From JABFXX01 sp964419605 (GTDB lineage Bacteria > Myxococcota_A > Polyangia > Haliangiales > Haliangiaceae), in the NCBI GenBank assembly GCA_964419605.1, contig CAYQQM010000001.1, positions 1 through 64,000 of the forward strand: 64,000 nucleotides of DNA. The letters are read 5' to 3'. A program made the translations under genes and the position numbers. The notes below the pieces were generated by a model, which did no database searches, was not told where the DNA came from, and worked only from the letters and a program-made list of their open reading frames with translations. Below are positions 51,506 to 59,646 of the stretch, piece after piece (position 1 is the stretch's first letter; the number at the start of each line of letters is the position of its first letter).

Positions 51506-52774
51506 CTATGCGGCCACGAGTTGCAGCGCCAAGTTGCGCGTCTCGATCATGTTGTCCTCGATCGAGCAGTAGGTCCAGGCACCATAACGGCCGACCGAAT
51601 AAACGCCTTGGGCCGAAAAATACTCGCGCAAACGTCGAGTTTCGCCGAGCGATGCCTGGGTGATGTGAACATAGGCGGGATCGAGAACAATCGAGTGCTC
51701 GGCGACGAGCTGATGGTCTGTAACGATTCCGCTGCGAGCCAAATCGGCGAGTACGCGGGCACGCATCTCGTCGAGCTCCACGCTCGCGGCACCAGGCACG
51801 CCCACTTCGACGTAAAGGCTCATTCGATCGCCCGCTGCGATGTTGTCGTACCAGCCAACGCGATAAAACGAGACCGACGGGTCGGGGAAGTACATCCAAT
51901 GAACGTCGGTCGCACCTTTGCGATCAAAGCCCAGGTTCCACACCAAGACCTTGTTCGAGGAGAACACCGGTGCGTGCGAAACTCTAGCGAGCCGCGCCAG
52001 CGCAGGCAGCGGCGCCGAGCTAACGATGCGGCGGTATGCGATCGTTCGCTTCGGCGTGGTAACGGTGTGCTGCGCCAAATCGATGGCAGTGACCGGCTCA
52101 CCACACGCCACCACCCCGGACTTCAAGTCGCGCATCAGCGCGTGGATGTATTCAATCGCTCCGCCAGCTGGATAGGTAAACGTTGCATTGTAACCCGCTG
52201 CGCGGCGCTCGGGTCGCATGTTCGCGATGACATCGGCGAACTCCACGTGGGGAAAGAACCGCCCCATGGCGTCGACATCGAGCTCATCGATGCGAGTTGC
52301 GTAGAGCTTCTCGTTGTACGGGCGCAGGAATTTGTCGGTGATCGCCTTGCCGAGTCGCTGGTACAACATGTCGCCAAAGGACGTGGGCGGCCCGCCTTGC
52401 GGACGAAAGTACAGGTCGACCAAACACTCGAGAAATTCGCTTTGCGGCAGCTGATGGATGTGGCTCTGAAACGGAAAGTCGATATCGAGCCCGGCGTAGC
52501 GTATTTTGGCCACGCGCTCGACGGTGCGGGGAGGCTCGCGCATTCGGTCGCGCAGCCATGCTTCCATCGACGGATCCTTAAAGTGAAAAAAGTGGCCGGA
52601 GTAATCCCACACAAAACCCGCGCGGAATACGGTCTTGCAGTAACCGCCTGGGGTGGGCTCGGCCTCGAGCACCACGACCCGTTCTGATGGCCGATGTTCG
52701 CGCCACCAATTCGCAAAGCTTAATCCCGACACCCCGGCGCCGATCACCACGACATCGGCTGCCTCAGTGGCCAC
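51506..52774 (-). CDS. FAD-dependent oxidoreductase, UDP-galactopyranose mutase-like
   Basis: GTG 52774 lies just inside the end of the upstream gene and gives 422 residues that begin at the FAD-binding strand (VVVIGAGVSGLSFANWW). Further motifs: VVVLEAEPTPGGYCKT, DYSGHFFHFKDP, YNEKLYAT and YPAGGAIEYIHAL, ending with SVGRYGAWTYCSIEDNM. The pattern is close to UDP-galactopyranose mutases and protoporphyrinogen-oxidase-like flavoproteins that act on nucleotide sugars. The frame extends to 52996 but without family resemblance. Linked to the nucleoside-phosphorylase-like protein by a short overlap. Confidence 0.83.
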   Translation of the reverse strand: MATEAADVVVIGAGVSGLSFANWWREHRPSERVVVLEAEPTPGGYCKTVFRAGFVWDYSGHFFHFKDPSMEAWLRDRMREPPRTVERVAKIRYAGLDIDFPFQSHIHQLPQSEFLECLVDLYFRPQGGPPTSFGDMLYQRLGKAITDKFLRPYNEKLYATRIDELDVDAMGRFFPHVEFADVIANMRPERRAAGYNATFTYPAGGAIEYIHALMRDLKSGVVACGEPVTAIDLAQHTVTTPKRTIAYRRIVSSAPLPALARLARVSHAPVFSSNKVLVWNLGFDRKGATDVHWMYFPDPSVSFYRVGWYDNIAAGDRMSLYVEVGVPGAASVELDEMRARVLADLARSGIVTDHQLVAEHSIVLDPAYVHITQASLGETRRLREYFSAQGVYSVGRYGAWTYCSIEDNMIETRNLALQLVAA

Positions 52775-54446
52775 GCAGTTTCCCAAGCTCGTTGGTGAAG
52801 ATGCGGCGCAGAATGGCAATCGCGCAACCGTAGGTGCTTTCCATGCCGAAATACGACAGCGACTTTGACAGCAGGCTCTGACGTCTCGAGTACGGCGTAT
52901 CCGAGGCGTAGTGAATGACGCCGAGCTCGAACGGCGCGCCCTCGACGAGCGACACGATTTCATCTTTGGGATGCCGCTTGGGCTCGGCGATTTCATAACT
53001 GGCAGACAGGTACGGCCCCGCCTCCATTTCCATCACGGTGTATCCCTCGCGATAAAATACGTCCATGTAGTCGCGATTCTGCAGGAACGCCGAGCGCACA
53101 GTGAGCGCTTTCTGGTTGTCGAGTACGGTGCCGTGCCGCATAAACGGCGCCACATCGGCCGCGGTCAGCGCGTTGCGAATCAAGTACGTATTAGACGAGT
53201 GCTCGTCGTGAATGACTTTGGAAATCATCACGTCCCCTACCCTGCCGTTCAGCGTGGCTGCCTTGCCCATGATGTAAATGCCGACGAGGTCGTCCACGCC
53301 TAGCGCAACCGCCGACAGATGGTGAAATGCCGCCATCCCGAGCGGATAGTCGATATTCACGATCAGCGCCTTGGAGTGAGCAAGTTCCTCCACACCGGGC
53401 ACGCAGATGCGCGGGTCGAGATTGGCGACGCGAAGCTTGCCGAGATCGATGACTTGAGCGTCGACGTCGATTCGACCAGGAGACATGATCGAACGAATCC
53501 CGGCATCGAGGTCGAATTGCTGTACCGTGTTCAGCCGGCCGACGCTCTGCCCCGGCTCGTGAATATAGGCGCGCAGCGCGTAGTACAAAATGTTGGTCGC
53601 GAGCGATGCATCACCCGCCGCGTGGGCCCGTTCGTACGTAGGCGCCAAGTCCTCAAAATTTCGACGGCGAAGAAACTCAACGATCTCGTCGCGATGAATT
53701 CGAGCATAGCCACCGAGCAGGTTGGCGAGAGAGTGGCTATTCGACGACACGAAATAGATCGGCCGCCCAGAATCGATACTAGGTGCAATCGCGTTCCACC
53801 ACCGCAACGCTTGACGCTGATATTCGCGCAGCGAACCATCGAGGAGCCGCACCGAGACGTCGCATTCGTGAACCAGCATGTCGCGCAGCACATCGTTGGA
53901 TTGCGTTCCGAGCGCTGCTCGCAAGCGCGCAATGCCGGCGTGGTCGGTTCCAAGCGCCGCCGCAACCCCGCTGTCGTCGGCGACGTCCCTCACTCGACTC
54001 ATCGCCAGTCGCTCGCGAATCTTGTTCCACTCGATCTGGTACGCGGTGACCGTGGGAATCAGATCGTCGATATCGGAACCCGATGAGATGTATACGGCGA
54101 GCGTCTGCGCACCGTCCCAGCGCAAAGGCCGCCTACGCCCCCGGGTGCGCACCATCTGCCACGACTCGATCGGGTACCCCGCGCTGGCAAATTGCGCCAC
54201 GCTTTGCCCCAGCACGATTCGACGCACCTGGGGCATGCAATCGGGAAGTCGAGCCGCGGAATACGCGAACGCCGCCAGATCTGGCTCCGACTGCTCGGCG
54301 CCGAGGTGCAAGCTCGAACGTGAAAACAGGTGCGCCTCTTCAAATGCCCGAACCCGCACGTCGCCGCTTGAGCGCAATAGCGAGTACATCGTTCGGATAT
54401 AGAGGTCGATTTCGTCACTGGTCGCGCGGGGTGGCTGGCGGTCCAC
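52764..54446 (-). CDS. Hypothetical protein with nucleoside-phosphorylase-like C-terminal region
   Basis: The 560-residue product starts with GTG. The N-terminal 330 residues are helical and unassigned. The C-terminal region contains GIYIMGKAATLNGRVGDVMISKV and GYTVMEMEAGPYLSA, which resemble the phosphate-loop and the MExEAA ligand motif of purine nucleoside phosphorylases. It may bind a nucleoside or nucleotide sugar rather than cleave it. Overlap with the flavoprotein gene suggests joint action, for instance in making an unusual sugar. It is divergent from infA with a 100-bp spacer. Confidence 0.7.
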   Translation of the reverse strand: MDRQPPRATSDEIDLYIRTMYSLLRSSGDVRVRAFEEAHLFSRSSLHLGAEQSEPDLAAFAYSAARLPDCMPQVRRIVLGQSVAQFASAGYPIESWQMVRTRGRRRPLRWDGAQTLAVYISSGSDIDDLIPTVTAYQIEWNKIRERLAMSRVRDVADDSGVAAALGTDHAGIARLRAALGTQSNDVLRDMLVHECDVSVRLLDGSLREYQRQALRWWNAIAPSIDSGRPIYFVSSNSHSLANLLGGYARIHRDEIVEFLRRRNFEDLAPTYERAHAAGDASLATNILYYALRAYIHEPGQSVGRLNTVQQFDLDAGIRSIMSPGRIDVDAQVIDLGKLRVANLDPRICVPGVEELAHSKALIVNIDYPLGMAAFHHLSAVALGVDDLVGIYIMGKAATLNGRVGDVMISKVIHDEHSSNTYLIRNALTAADVAPFMRHGTVLDNQKALTVRSAFLQNRDYMDVFYREGYTVMEMEAGPYLSASYEIAEPKRHPKDEIVSLVEGAPFELGVIHYASDTPYSRRQSLLSKSLSYFGMESTYGCAIAILRRIFTNELGKLRGH

Positions 54447-54546
54447 CCCTATAGGGTAGCACTGCGCTCGTGCCGATCACCTGGTGGCCGAAGCGCTTTC
54501 CCTGGCGCCCAGTTAGTGCTAACCAAGGGGTCCTAACGAGGTACCC

Positions 54547-54765
54547 TTGAGCAAGGAAGAGCTAGTTCATCTCGATGGCGAAGTCATTTTGATCGCGAAA
54601 GGCGGAAACTTTCGGGTCAAACTGGACAATGGCCACGAGGTCTTGGCCAAGCTCGCTGGCAAGGTGCGCCGGCATCGAATCCGCGTCGTGTTGGGTGATC
54701 GCGTGACCGTGGCCGTTTCGCCCTACGATCCGACCCGCGGCTTTATCGTTTACCGTCAGCGTTAG
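54547..54765 (+). CDS. infA: Translation initiation factor IF-1
   Basis: The 72-residue protein has the exact length and OB-fold pattern of IF-1: HLDGEVILIAKGGNFRVKLDNGHEVLAKLAGKVRRHRIRVVLGDRVTVAVSPYDPTRGFIVYR. The start is TTG 54547; this rare start may limit its expression. IF-1 binds the ribosomal A site during initiation. It stands alone rather than with rpmJ or secY, and a basic GKVRRHR in place of the usual GKMRMNYIR suggests it may be a second IF-1. Confidence 0.93.
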   Translation: MSKEELVHLDGEVILIAKGGNFRVKLDNGHEVLAKLAGKVRRHRIRVVLGDRVTVAVSPYDPTRGFIVYRQR

Positions 54766-54778
54766 GCGGCCTTAGGCA

Positions 54779-55951
54779 CTACTTGTGCCAGTCACAGCCC
54801 AGCTCATCTGCGGCAATGTGACAGCGTAAGCACATGCGGCGGTTGCCTCGATCCAACGCGCGACATCGCACGCTGCCCCGCCAGTTGGCGGGATGGGGCG
54901 ATATGCGCAGCGCGCCAACTTCGGCGGAGTGGCAGCGCACGCAGTCTTCCTCGCGGTGGCACGACGCACAAGCAGCGATATTGCGCTGCGCTTCGCGCCC
55001 ATGCGCGTTGGCCCCCATCCCCGACGCTGCCCAACCCGCAGGGTGAAACTGCGCCTCCGTGCGACTGGAATCAAAGCCCCGGTCGCCGCGGGTGCCGAGT
55101 CCAGATCGCTCGTGGCATCCGACGCAAAACGACTCCGCTCGGTGACATGCTGAGCAGTCGGGGTTGCCCCGACGCGCTTCGACAGCGTGGGTCAAAAGGT
55201 AGTTGCCGGGGTGAAACTCCATCGGCTTGATCACGCCTTGATGACACGCCACGCATTCGGATCGATCGTGACAGGCGGTACAGGTGGCGCCGATTTCACG
55301 CGCCGGGCGCTTGTGATCGGTCCCAAACCCCGGTTCGTGTGCTTCGCCAGAGGCGCTGCCGGACGGTACGAGCCGGCCGTGCGCGAACTGAGTTTCGAGC
55401 AGACCGCCAAGCGTGGCGAGATGGCACTTCGCGCACTGGCGTTCCTGGCCGCCGTTCTGGTGGCAGGTAAGGCACAGCGCCATGGTGGGAAGCTGGCGCG
55501 TCGTTGCAAGGTCGACCGCGCGCACGTTTGGATGGCAACTCTCACAGCTGATCCCAGTGTGCTCGGCGTGAGCGAACTTGAGCGGAGGTGGTGTAATGTA
55601 GGTTCTCTCGACAACGCGATCCCGCTGCCAGCCGGGATGACATCCCACACAGGCTGCCACCGGGGTAGAAGGCTTCTCCGGATCGCTGCGATCGATCGCG
55701 TGGCACGTTCGGCACTGCACTTCTGTGGGCAATAGGTTATCGACCGCCGATTGCGAGGCGAGTGCCCTGGGATGACAAGTACCGCAAGCCGCTCCGCGCG
55801 CCAGATGCTTGGCGTGCGAAAATACCAGCGGCAAGCGCTGAAGTGGATACACAACGGGCGACCACGCTGGACCGCGAACCGGATCGCTCGGCTGGGCCGA
55901 CGCGCTCGCGATCGAAGCGATCACAATCATCGATGCGAGGCGGCGCATCAT
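54779..55951 (-). CDS. Thirteen-haem c-type cytochrome
   Basis: The 390-residue protein has a signal peptide (about 1-20) and 13 CxxCH sites: CGTCH, CRTCH, CVGCH, CESCH, CLTCH, CAKCH, CTACH, CVACH, CSACH, CVGCH, CASCH, CVRCH and CLRCH. Additional His residues such as FSHAKH and FAHAEH are likely distal ligands, as in NrfH- and MtrA-like cytochromes. It is the last gene of an operon with an outer-membrane barrel and a propeller lipoprotein, overlapping the barrel gene by ATGA. It probably carries electrons through the periplasm. Confidence 0.92.
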   Translation of the reverse strand: MMRRLASMIVIASIASASAQPSDPVRGPAWSPVVYPLQRLPLVFSHAKHLARGAACGTCHPRALASQSAVDNLLPTEVQCRTCHAIDRSDPEKPSTPVAACVGCHPGWQRDRVVERTYITPPPLKFAHAEHTGISCESCHPNVRAVDLATTRQLPTMALCLTCHQNGGQERQCAKCHLATLGGLLETQFAHGRLVPSGSASGEAHEPGFGTDHKRPAREIGATCTACHDRSECVACHQGVIKPMEFHPGNYLLTHAVEARRGNPDCSACHRAESFCVGCHERSGLGTRGDRGFDSSRTEAQFHPAGWAASGMGANAHGREAQRNIAACASCHREEDCVRCHSAEVGALRISPHPANWRGSVRCRALDRGNRRMCLRCHIAADELGCDWHK

Positions 55952-57612
55952 GGTTCCGGCGCAAACCCTAGATCAAAGATGACGACCGCGCGGGTTTGGA
56001 AGCCGTGAACCGCATCGCGATCGGCCTCGAGCACCGCGTGCAGCGCTACCGCATCGGCAGCGCGCCACGTCGTGCTAACGACGGCCGAACTCGTGACGTA
56101 CGCACGTGCGCCGCGACCCGCCATCGCGTCCGGATCGACCCCAAGTACGATCAGCCGACCGCGCAGCCACAGCTCCTGGTCTCGCTGCCACGCTGCCTGG
56201 GCCGTGCCACCGATTCTTCGCCCACCCCACCCGTCGTCCCACAATGCGTCGACGCGACCGCGCAGCGCGCGGCCGAATAGTCGCTCGACCGCCATCGACC
56301 CACCGCCCGAAAACGCGGCCCCGACATCTGCGGGCGCGTACCGGCGCAACCAGAAGTCCGCAGCTCCACGCCACCCATCCGTACCGTCGAATCGGTATCC
56401 GAGTCGAGCATCCGTAGATGGTTCGATCGAAAACACGTTGAAGATCGAATCGCCATCGAAGGTTGGAAAAAACGACGCGATTGCCGGCTCGACCGCGTGT
56501 CGACCGCGGCGCACGCGCACGCCGGCCTCGGCCCGGTCGACCACTCCGTGCAGCAGTGAAAAGCGCGCTGCGCTATAGGGCTCGACGATGGCATAGGGGG
56601 TTGCAAACGCGGCGTGAAATCGACCGTAGATCCGCTCCTCGTTAACACCGGACGCTGGGGCTTGACCGAATTCGTTCGGATACAAGCCGACATCTGGATA
56701 GTCGAGCCGGTCGACCGATCCGATCCGACCGACAGATCGCGACCACGTTCGGCGGTACCCCACTTCCGCTCCCCAGTGCTTGCGATCGAGCGTTGCCAGG
56801 CTGATCCCGACCGTCGGCTGCAGCGCATTGCGCTGGGGGCAGTACTCGTAGTCGCTCGACAGAGTTCGGTTTTCGACCGCCCGGTTGCGATCGATCAACT
56901 GCCACGCCCCACCCCCGGGGACCGCGCTTTCCACGTACTCGCGGCATCCAGCGCCTGAGGTCCCATCGAGCTCATACGCCGAAACGCCCAGCGGCGAGCT
57001 CGCGCGCACGCGGAGACCCGCAAGTGCTGACAACGCGAATGGCCCGCCGAGATCCACGCTGCCGCTCGCGCCATCGATCGCCGCTGTTGCCCAGCCATCG
57101 TCGACGACAACTCGCCCAAGCTTGGCCTTGACCCGGTCACCGCCGAGCCCGTCAATTTCGAGGAAGCCATACATGAGTTGGAGAGCTGCCACGGAATCGG
57201 CGAGCTCCGGGATCACGTCGATCGCATCGCGCCCCCCAAAGGGACTTCCTCCCGGGCGCCCCGCTGCCCCGGAACGCGCAATTTTTCCGCTCGTGAAGTC
57301 GCCAAAGTCGTGATCGACGCGAAGATAGCTGTGCCAAGAAACGCGCAGGCCGCGGTCCGGTAGGCGCGCTCGGCGACGACTGGCCGAAAAGTCCCCCACA
57401 TCAAAGATGCGCAAGGCAAGCGTGTGGGTGATGCGACGGCGACTCAAGAATAGATCCGGACCCACCAACCGAAACCCGCGCAGCTGATACGCCTGGCCGT
57501 ACGCCTGAGCGCGCAGCCAAAATTCGTATGCGTGCGACGGTGTGCTCGCCATCACGATCGCGCACGTGCAGGCACACGCGACCCAGGTCACAGCGGTCGA
57601 AGAATGCCGCAT
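55948..57612 (-). CDS. Outer membrane beta-barrel protein of the cytochrome operon
   Basis: ATG 57612 overlaps the upstream stop by one base (TGATG) and gives 554 residues with a signal peptide ending PSHA near residue 30. The mature protein consists of alternating aromatic and charged beta strands with a terminal strand ending VVIFDLGFAPEP. It lacks CxxCH motifs. No named family is recognised, but size and position resemble the porin part of porin-cytochrome complexes. A copy of the dispersed palindromic repeat (57229-57264) lies in a loop near residue 118. Confidence 0.72.
   Translation of the reverse strand: MRHSSTAVTWVACACTCAIVMASTPSHAYEFWLRAQAYGQAYQLRGFRLVGPDLFLSRRRITHTLALRIFDVGDFSASRRRARLPDRGLRVSWHSYLRVDHDFGDFTSGKIARSGAAGRPGGSPFGGRDAIDVIPELADSVAALQLMYGFLEIDGLGGDRVKAKLGRVVVDDGWATAAIDGASGSVDLGGPFALSALAGLRVRASSPLGVSAYELDGTSGAGCREYVESAVPGGGAWQLIDRNRAVENRTLSSDYEYCPQRNALQPTVGISLATLDRKHWGAEVGYRRTWSRSVGRIGSVDRLDYPDVGLYPNEFGQAPASGVNEERIYGRFHAAFATPYAIVEPYSAARFSLLHGVVDRAEAGVRVRRGRHAVEPAIASFFPTFDGDSIFNVFSIEPSTDARLGYRFDGTDGWRGAADFWLRRYAPADVGAAFSGGGSMAVERLFGRALRGRVDALWDDGWGGRRIGGTAQAAWQRDQELWLRGRLIVLGVDPDAMAGRGARAYVTSSAVVSTTWRAADAVALHAVLEADRDAVHGFQTRAVVIFDLGFAPEP
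57229..57264. repeat. Dispersed palindromic repeat, copy 3 (in barrel protein)
   Basis: GCGCCCCCCAAAGGGACTT followed by CCTCCCGGGCGCCCC resembles the copies at 8786, 35182 and 60865, and again encodes a Gly/Pro-rich loop without apparent conservation. Confidence 0.5.
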
Positions 57613-59543
57613 CACCGCGAAACCGTCACTGCGGCGACGTCGACCATCGCTCCGTCGATGGCAGCAATGCCCCAACTCCCCCGCTCCGCACCGGCCATTT
57701 CACTCGAAAGGTCGCAACCCACGCGGATGACCGGCGGGGTACCGACCGAGACGGTAATCCGATCCGCCCGAACCACCAGCTGCAGCGGCGAAGCCAAGTC
57801 TTCGACCGTTATCATCGCGCCTGAGCAGAACACGGAGGACTTTGCCCCTTGCAACCGTTCCACCCGTGCCGGTTGCCCCACCACCAGCCGGGCCACGAGC
57901 GCACGCGACGGCGCTGTTTGCTGCGCGATCAGAGCCACCCCGCCCGGCGATGCTACGCGCACAAGCGCGGTCAACGTTCCGGTGGCCAGGCGTGGTCCTC
58001 CCACAAGCGCGCGGGCCGTCAGGTCGCCCGCGTCCAGCGTCGGCGAAATCAGCGTGAGCCGTCCCGATGCGCGCTGGACCGCCGAGGGGTTCGGCGTCGT
58101 GATGATCGCACCGCTGCCATCCGGAAACGCAACCACCTGCCCCGAATGCGGTCCTACGAGCGATGGGCGAAACAACCAGGCATCGGCGGTGGGAATGCCG
58201 CCACGCGTTGCGCCGACAACGAGGACCGAGCCATCATCGAGTCGAATCATCGACGGTGCTTTCCGATCTCCGGGACCTTCGCCGGGCGGTACAGCGGTGG
58301 TCCAGGCGTTCGTGGTTGGCACGTAGCGAGCGATTTGCGCGTCGCCGCCCATGGCAAACACGCTCCCGTCCTCGGCGGTGATCAACCGTGCGCCATCGAA
58401 TGCGGGGGCGATCGCGATGGCTTGGGCGTCTCCTGCTTCAGGCGGAATGATGGAAGCGGAGCCGTCTTGTGGCACGGTGCCGTCGGGGTCAAAGGCGGTC
58501 AGCACGGCTCCCCCGTCGAGGGCTGCGGATTGCGAATACGCACCCAGCACCACGGTCGATGCATCGCCGGCGGAACCTGGGTCGTAGGGAAGTCGCACCG
58601 CCGAATGCGGATCAGGCCGGCCACCGGCGAGAACGATGGAGCGCTGGCCATCCGAGAGCTCGCCCACATCATACGCCGAGCTGCCGAACTGCGCGCTCGC
58701 TGCCGGTAGCGACGTTCTCGCGCGCCCATCGCCGACGATCTGCCCGGAAGCGTCGATCTGGTATTCCAGCGAGCTGCGCAGTGGCGTTGCCCCAGAATCG
58801 CACAGAGCGGCCGCAGACAAGCAGCCGCCCGCGACCAAGACGCGTTGGTCGCCGACCGCCACCGCCACATGCTCGAGCCGACGCGAGATCAGCGCCGGCG
58901 ATGAAAATGCGCGGGTCTTCGGATCAAACACCGTAAGGGCCTGCCCCCCGGACACGACAACGCGTCCATCCGACAGCGTCGCAGCTGCGGCACCGGCGAT
59001 CGCGCTCGGGTCGTCGGCGAGCACACTCGGCAAGGCCACCGCCGAAAACGTTCCCGTCGCCGGATCGTAGTACTCCGCCTCGGGCTCGGGGCCACCGCCG
59101 ATCACCAGCACGCCGGATCCGGCTCGAGCTAGCAGCGGCTGAGCGCGCGGCATCGTCATGCTGTGAACGGGGCAAAACCCGTTCGGGGGCAGAACCGCAA
59201 TCGGAATCGCGGACTGGTCGGCCAGTGCGCCATAGGCAAGCGGAGCGGACTTTCCGATCGCGAGCACCCCACCTCCCCCGAGAATCTCGACGCCGATCTG
59301 CTCGGTGTCCGAGGGAAAATCAGCGATTTCGCTATCGGTACGCCGCACCTCGCCACTGCCGGTATATGCGATCACGCGTACCGCCGTGACACTCGCCGCG
59401 TCTACCTTGCCGCACGCAGTGCCGAGGTCGATCACCGCCACGTGAACGCGAGCCGCCGATTCGCCGCACGCGACAACCGACGCCAGGTATGCACCTCCCA
59501 GCAGCTGACCGACAAAGGCCCTTACCACCCCAAAATGGTACAC
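57612..59543 (-). CDS. Kelch-like propeller lipoprotein heading the cytochrome operon
   Basis: The 643-residue product begins with GTG and has a signal peptide with lipobox SVVAC near 26. Repeated blades carry GSGVLVIGGGPEPEAEYYDP, DGRVVVSGGQALTVFDP and DGSVLVVGATRGG, typical of Kelch-type propellers. A C-terminal sandwich of about 190 residues (ALVRVASPGGVALIAQ, LQLVVRADRITVSVG) resembles LamG-like domains. It may be a surface lipoprotein. It overlaps the barrel gene and is divergent from the kinase gene across about 100 bp. Confidence 0.78.
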   Translation of the reverse strand: MYHFGVVRAFVGQLLGGAYLASVVACGESAARVHVAVIDLGTACGKVDAASVTAVRVIAYTGSGEVRRTDSEIADFPSDTEQIGVEILGGGGVLAIGKSAPLAYGALADQSAIPIAVLPPNGFCPVHSMTMPRAQPLLARAGSGVLVIGGGPEPEAEYYDPATGTFSAVALPSVLADDPSAIAGAAAATLSDGRVVVSGGQALTVFDPKTRAFSSPALISRRLEHVAVAVGDQRVLVAGGCLSAAALCDSGATPLRSSLEYQIDASGQIVGDGRARTSLPAASAQFGSSAYDVGELSDGQRSIVLAGGRPDPHSAVRLPYDPGSAGDASTVVLGAYSQSAALDGGAVLTAFDPDGTVPQDGSASIIPPEAGDAQAIAIAPAFDGARLITAEDGSVFAMGGDAQIARYVPTTNAWTTAVPPGEGPGDRKAPSMIRLDDGSVLVVGATRGGIPTADAWLFRPSLVGPHSGQVVAFPDGSGAIITTPNPSAVQRASGRLTLISPTLDAGDLTARALVGGPRLATGTLTALVRVASPGGVALIAQQTAPSRALVARLVVGQPARVERLQGAKSSVFCSGAMITVEDLASPLQLVVRADRITVSVGTPPVIRVGCDLSSEMAGAERGSWGIAAIDGAMVDVAAVTVSR

Positions 59544-59646
59544 TTCTCAAGGGTTGGCAGGCCATCTCGCCGCCTGGCTCGTCACCGGGAGGCGATCCGC
59601 CAGTTCCCCATGCGAATGGGTGCAACGAGATGATACTCTGATCGAG

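Noticed and set aside
51521..52687. 388-codon plus-strand open frame
   Set aside because: It is antisense to the flavoprotein gene, whose FAD-binding motifs make the minus strand the coding one.
57532..58326. 264-codon plus-strand open frame
   Set aside because: Antisense to the propeller lipoprotein gene; composition is typical of a high-GC shadow frame.
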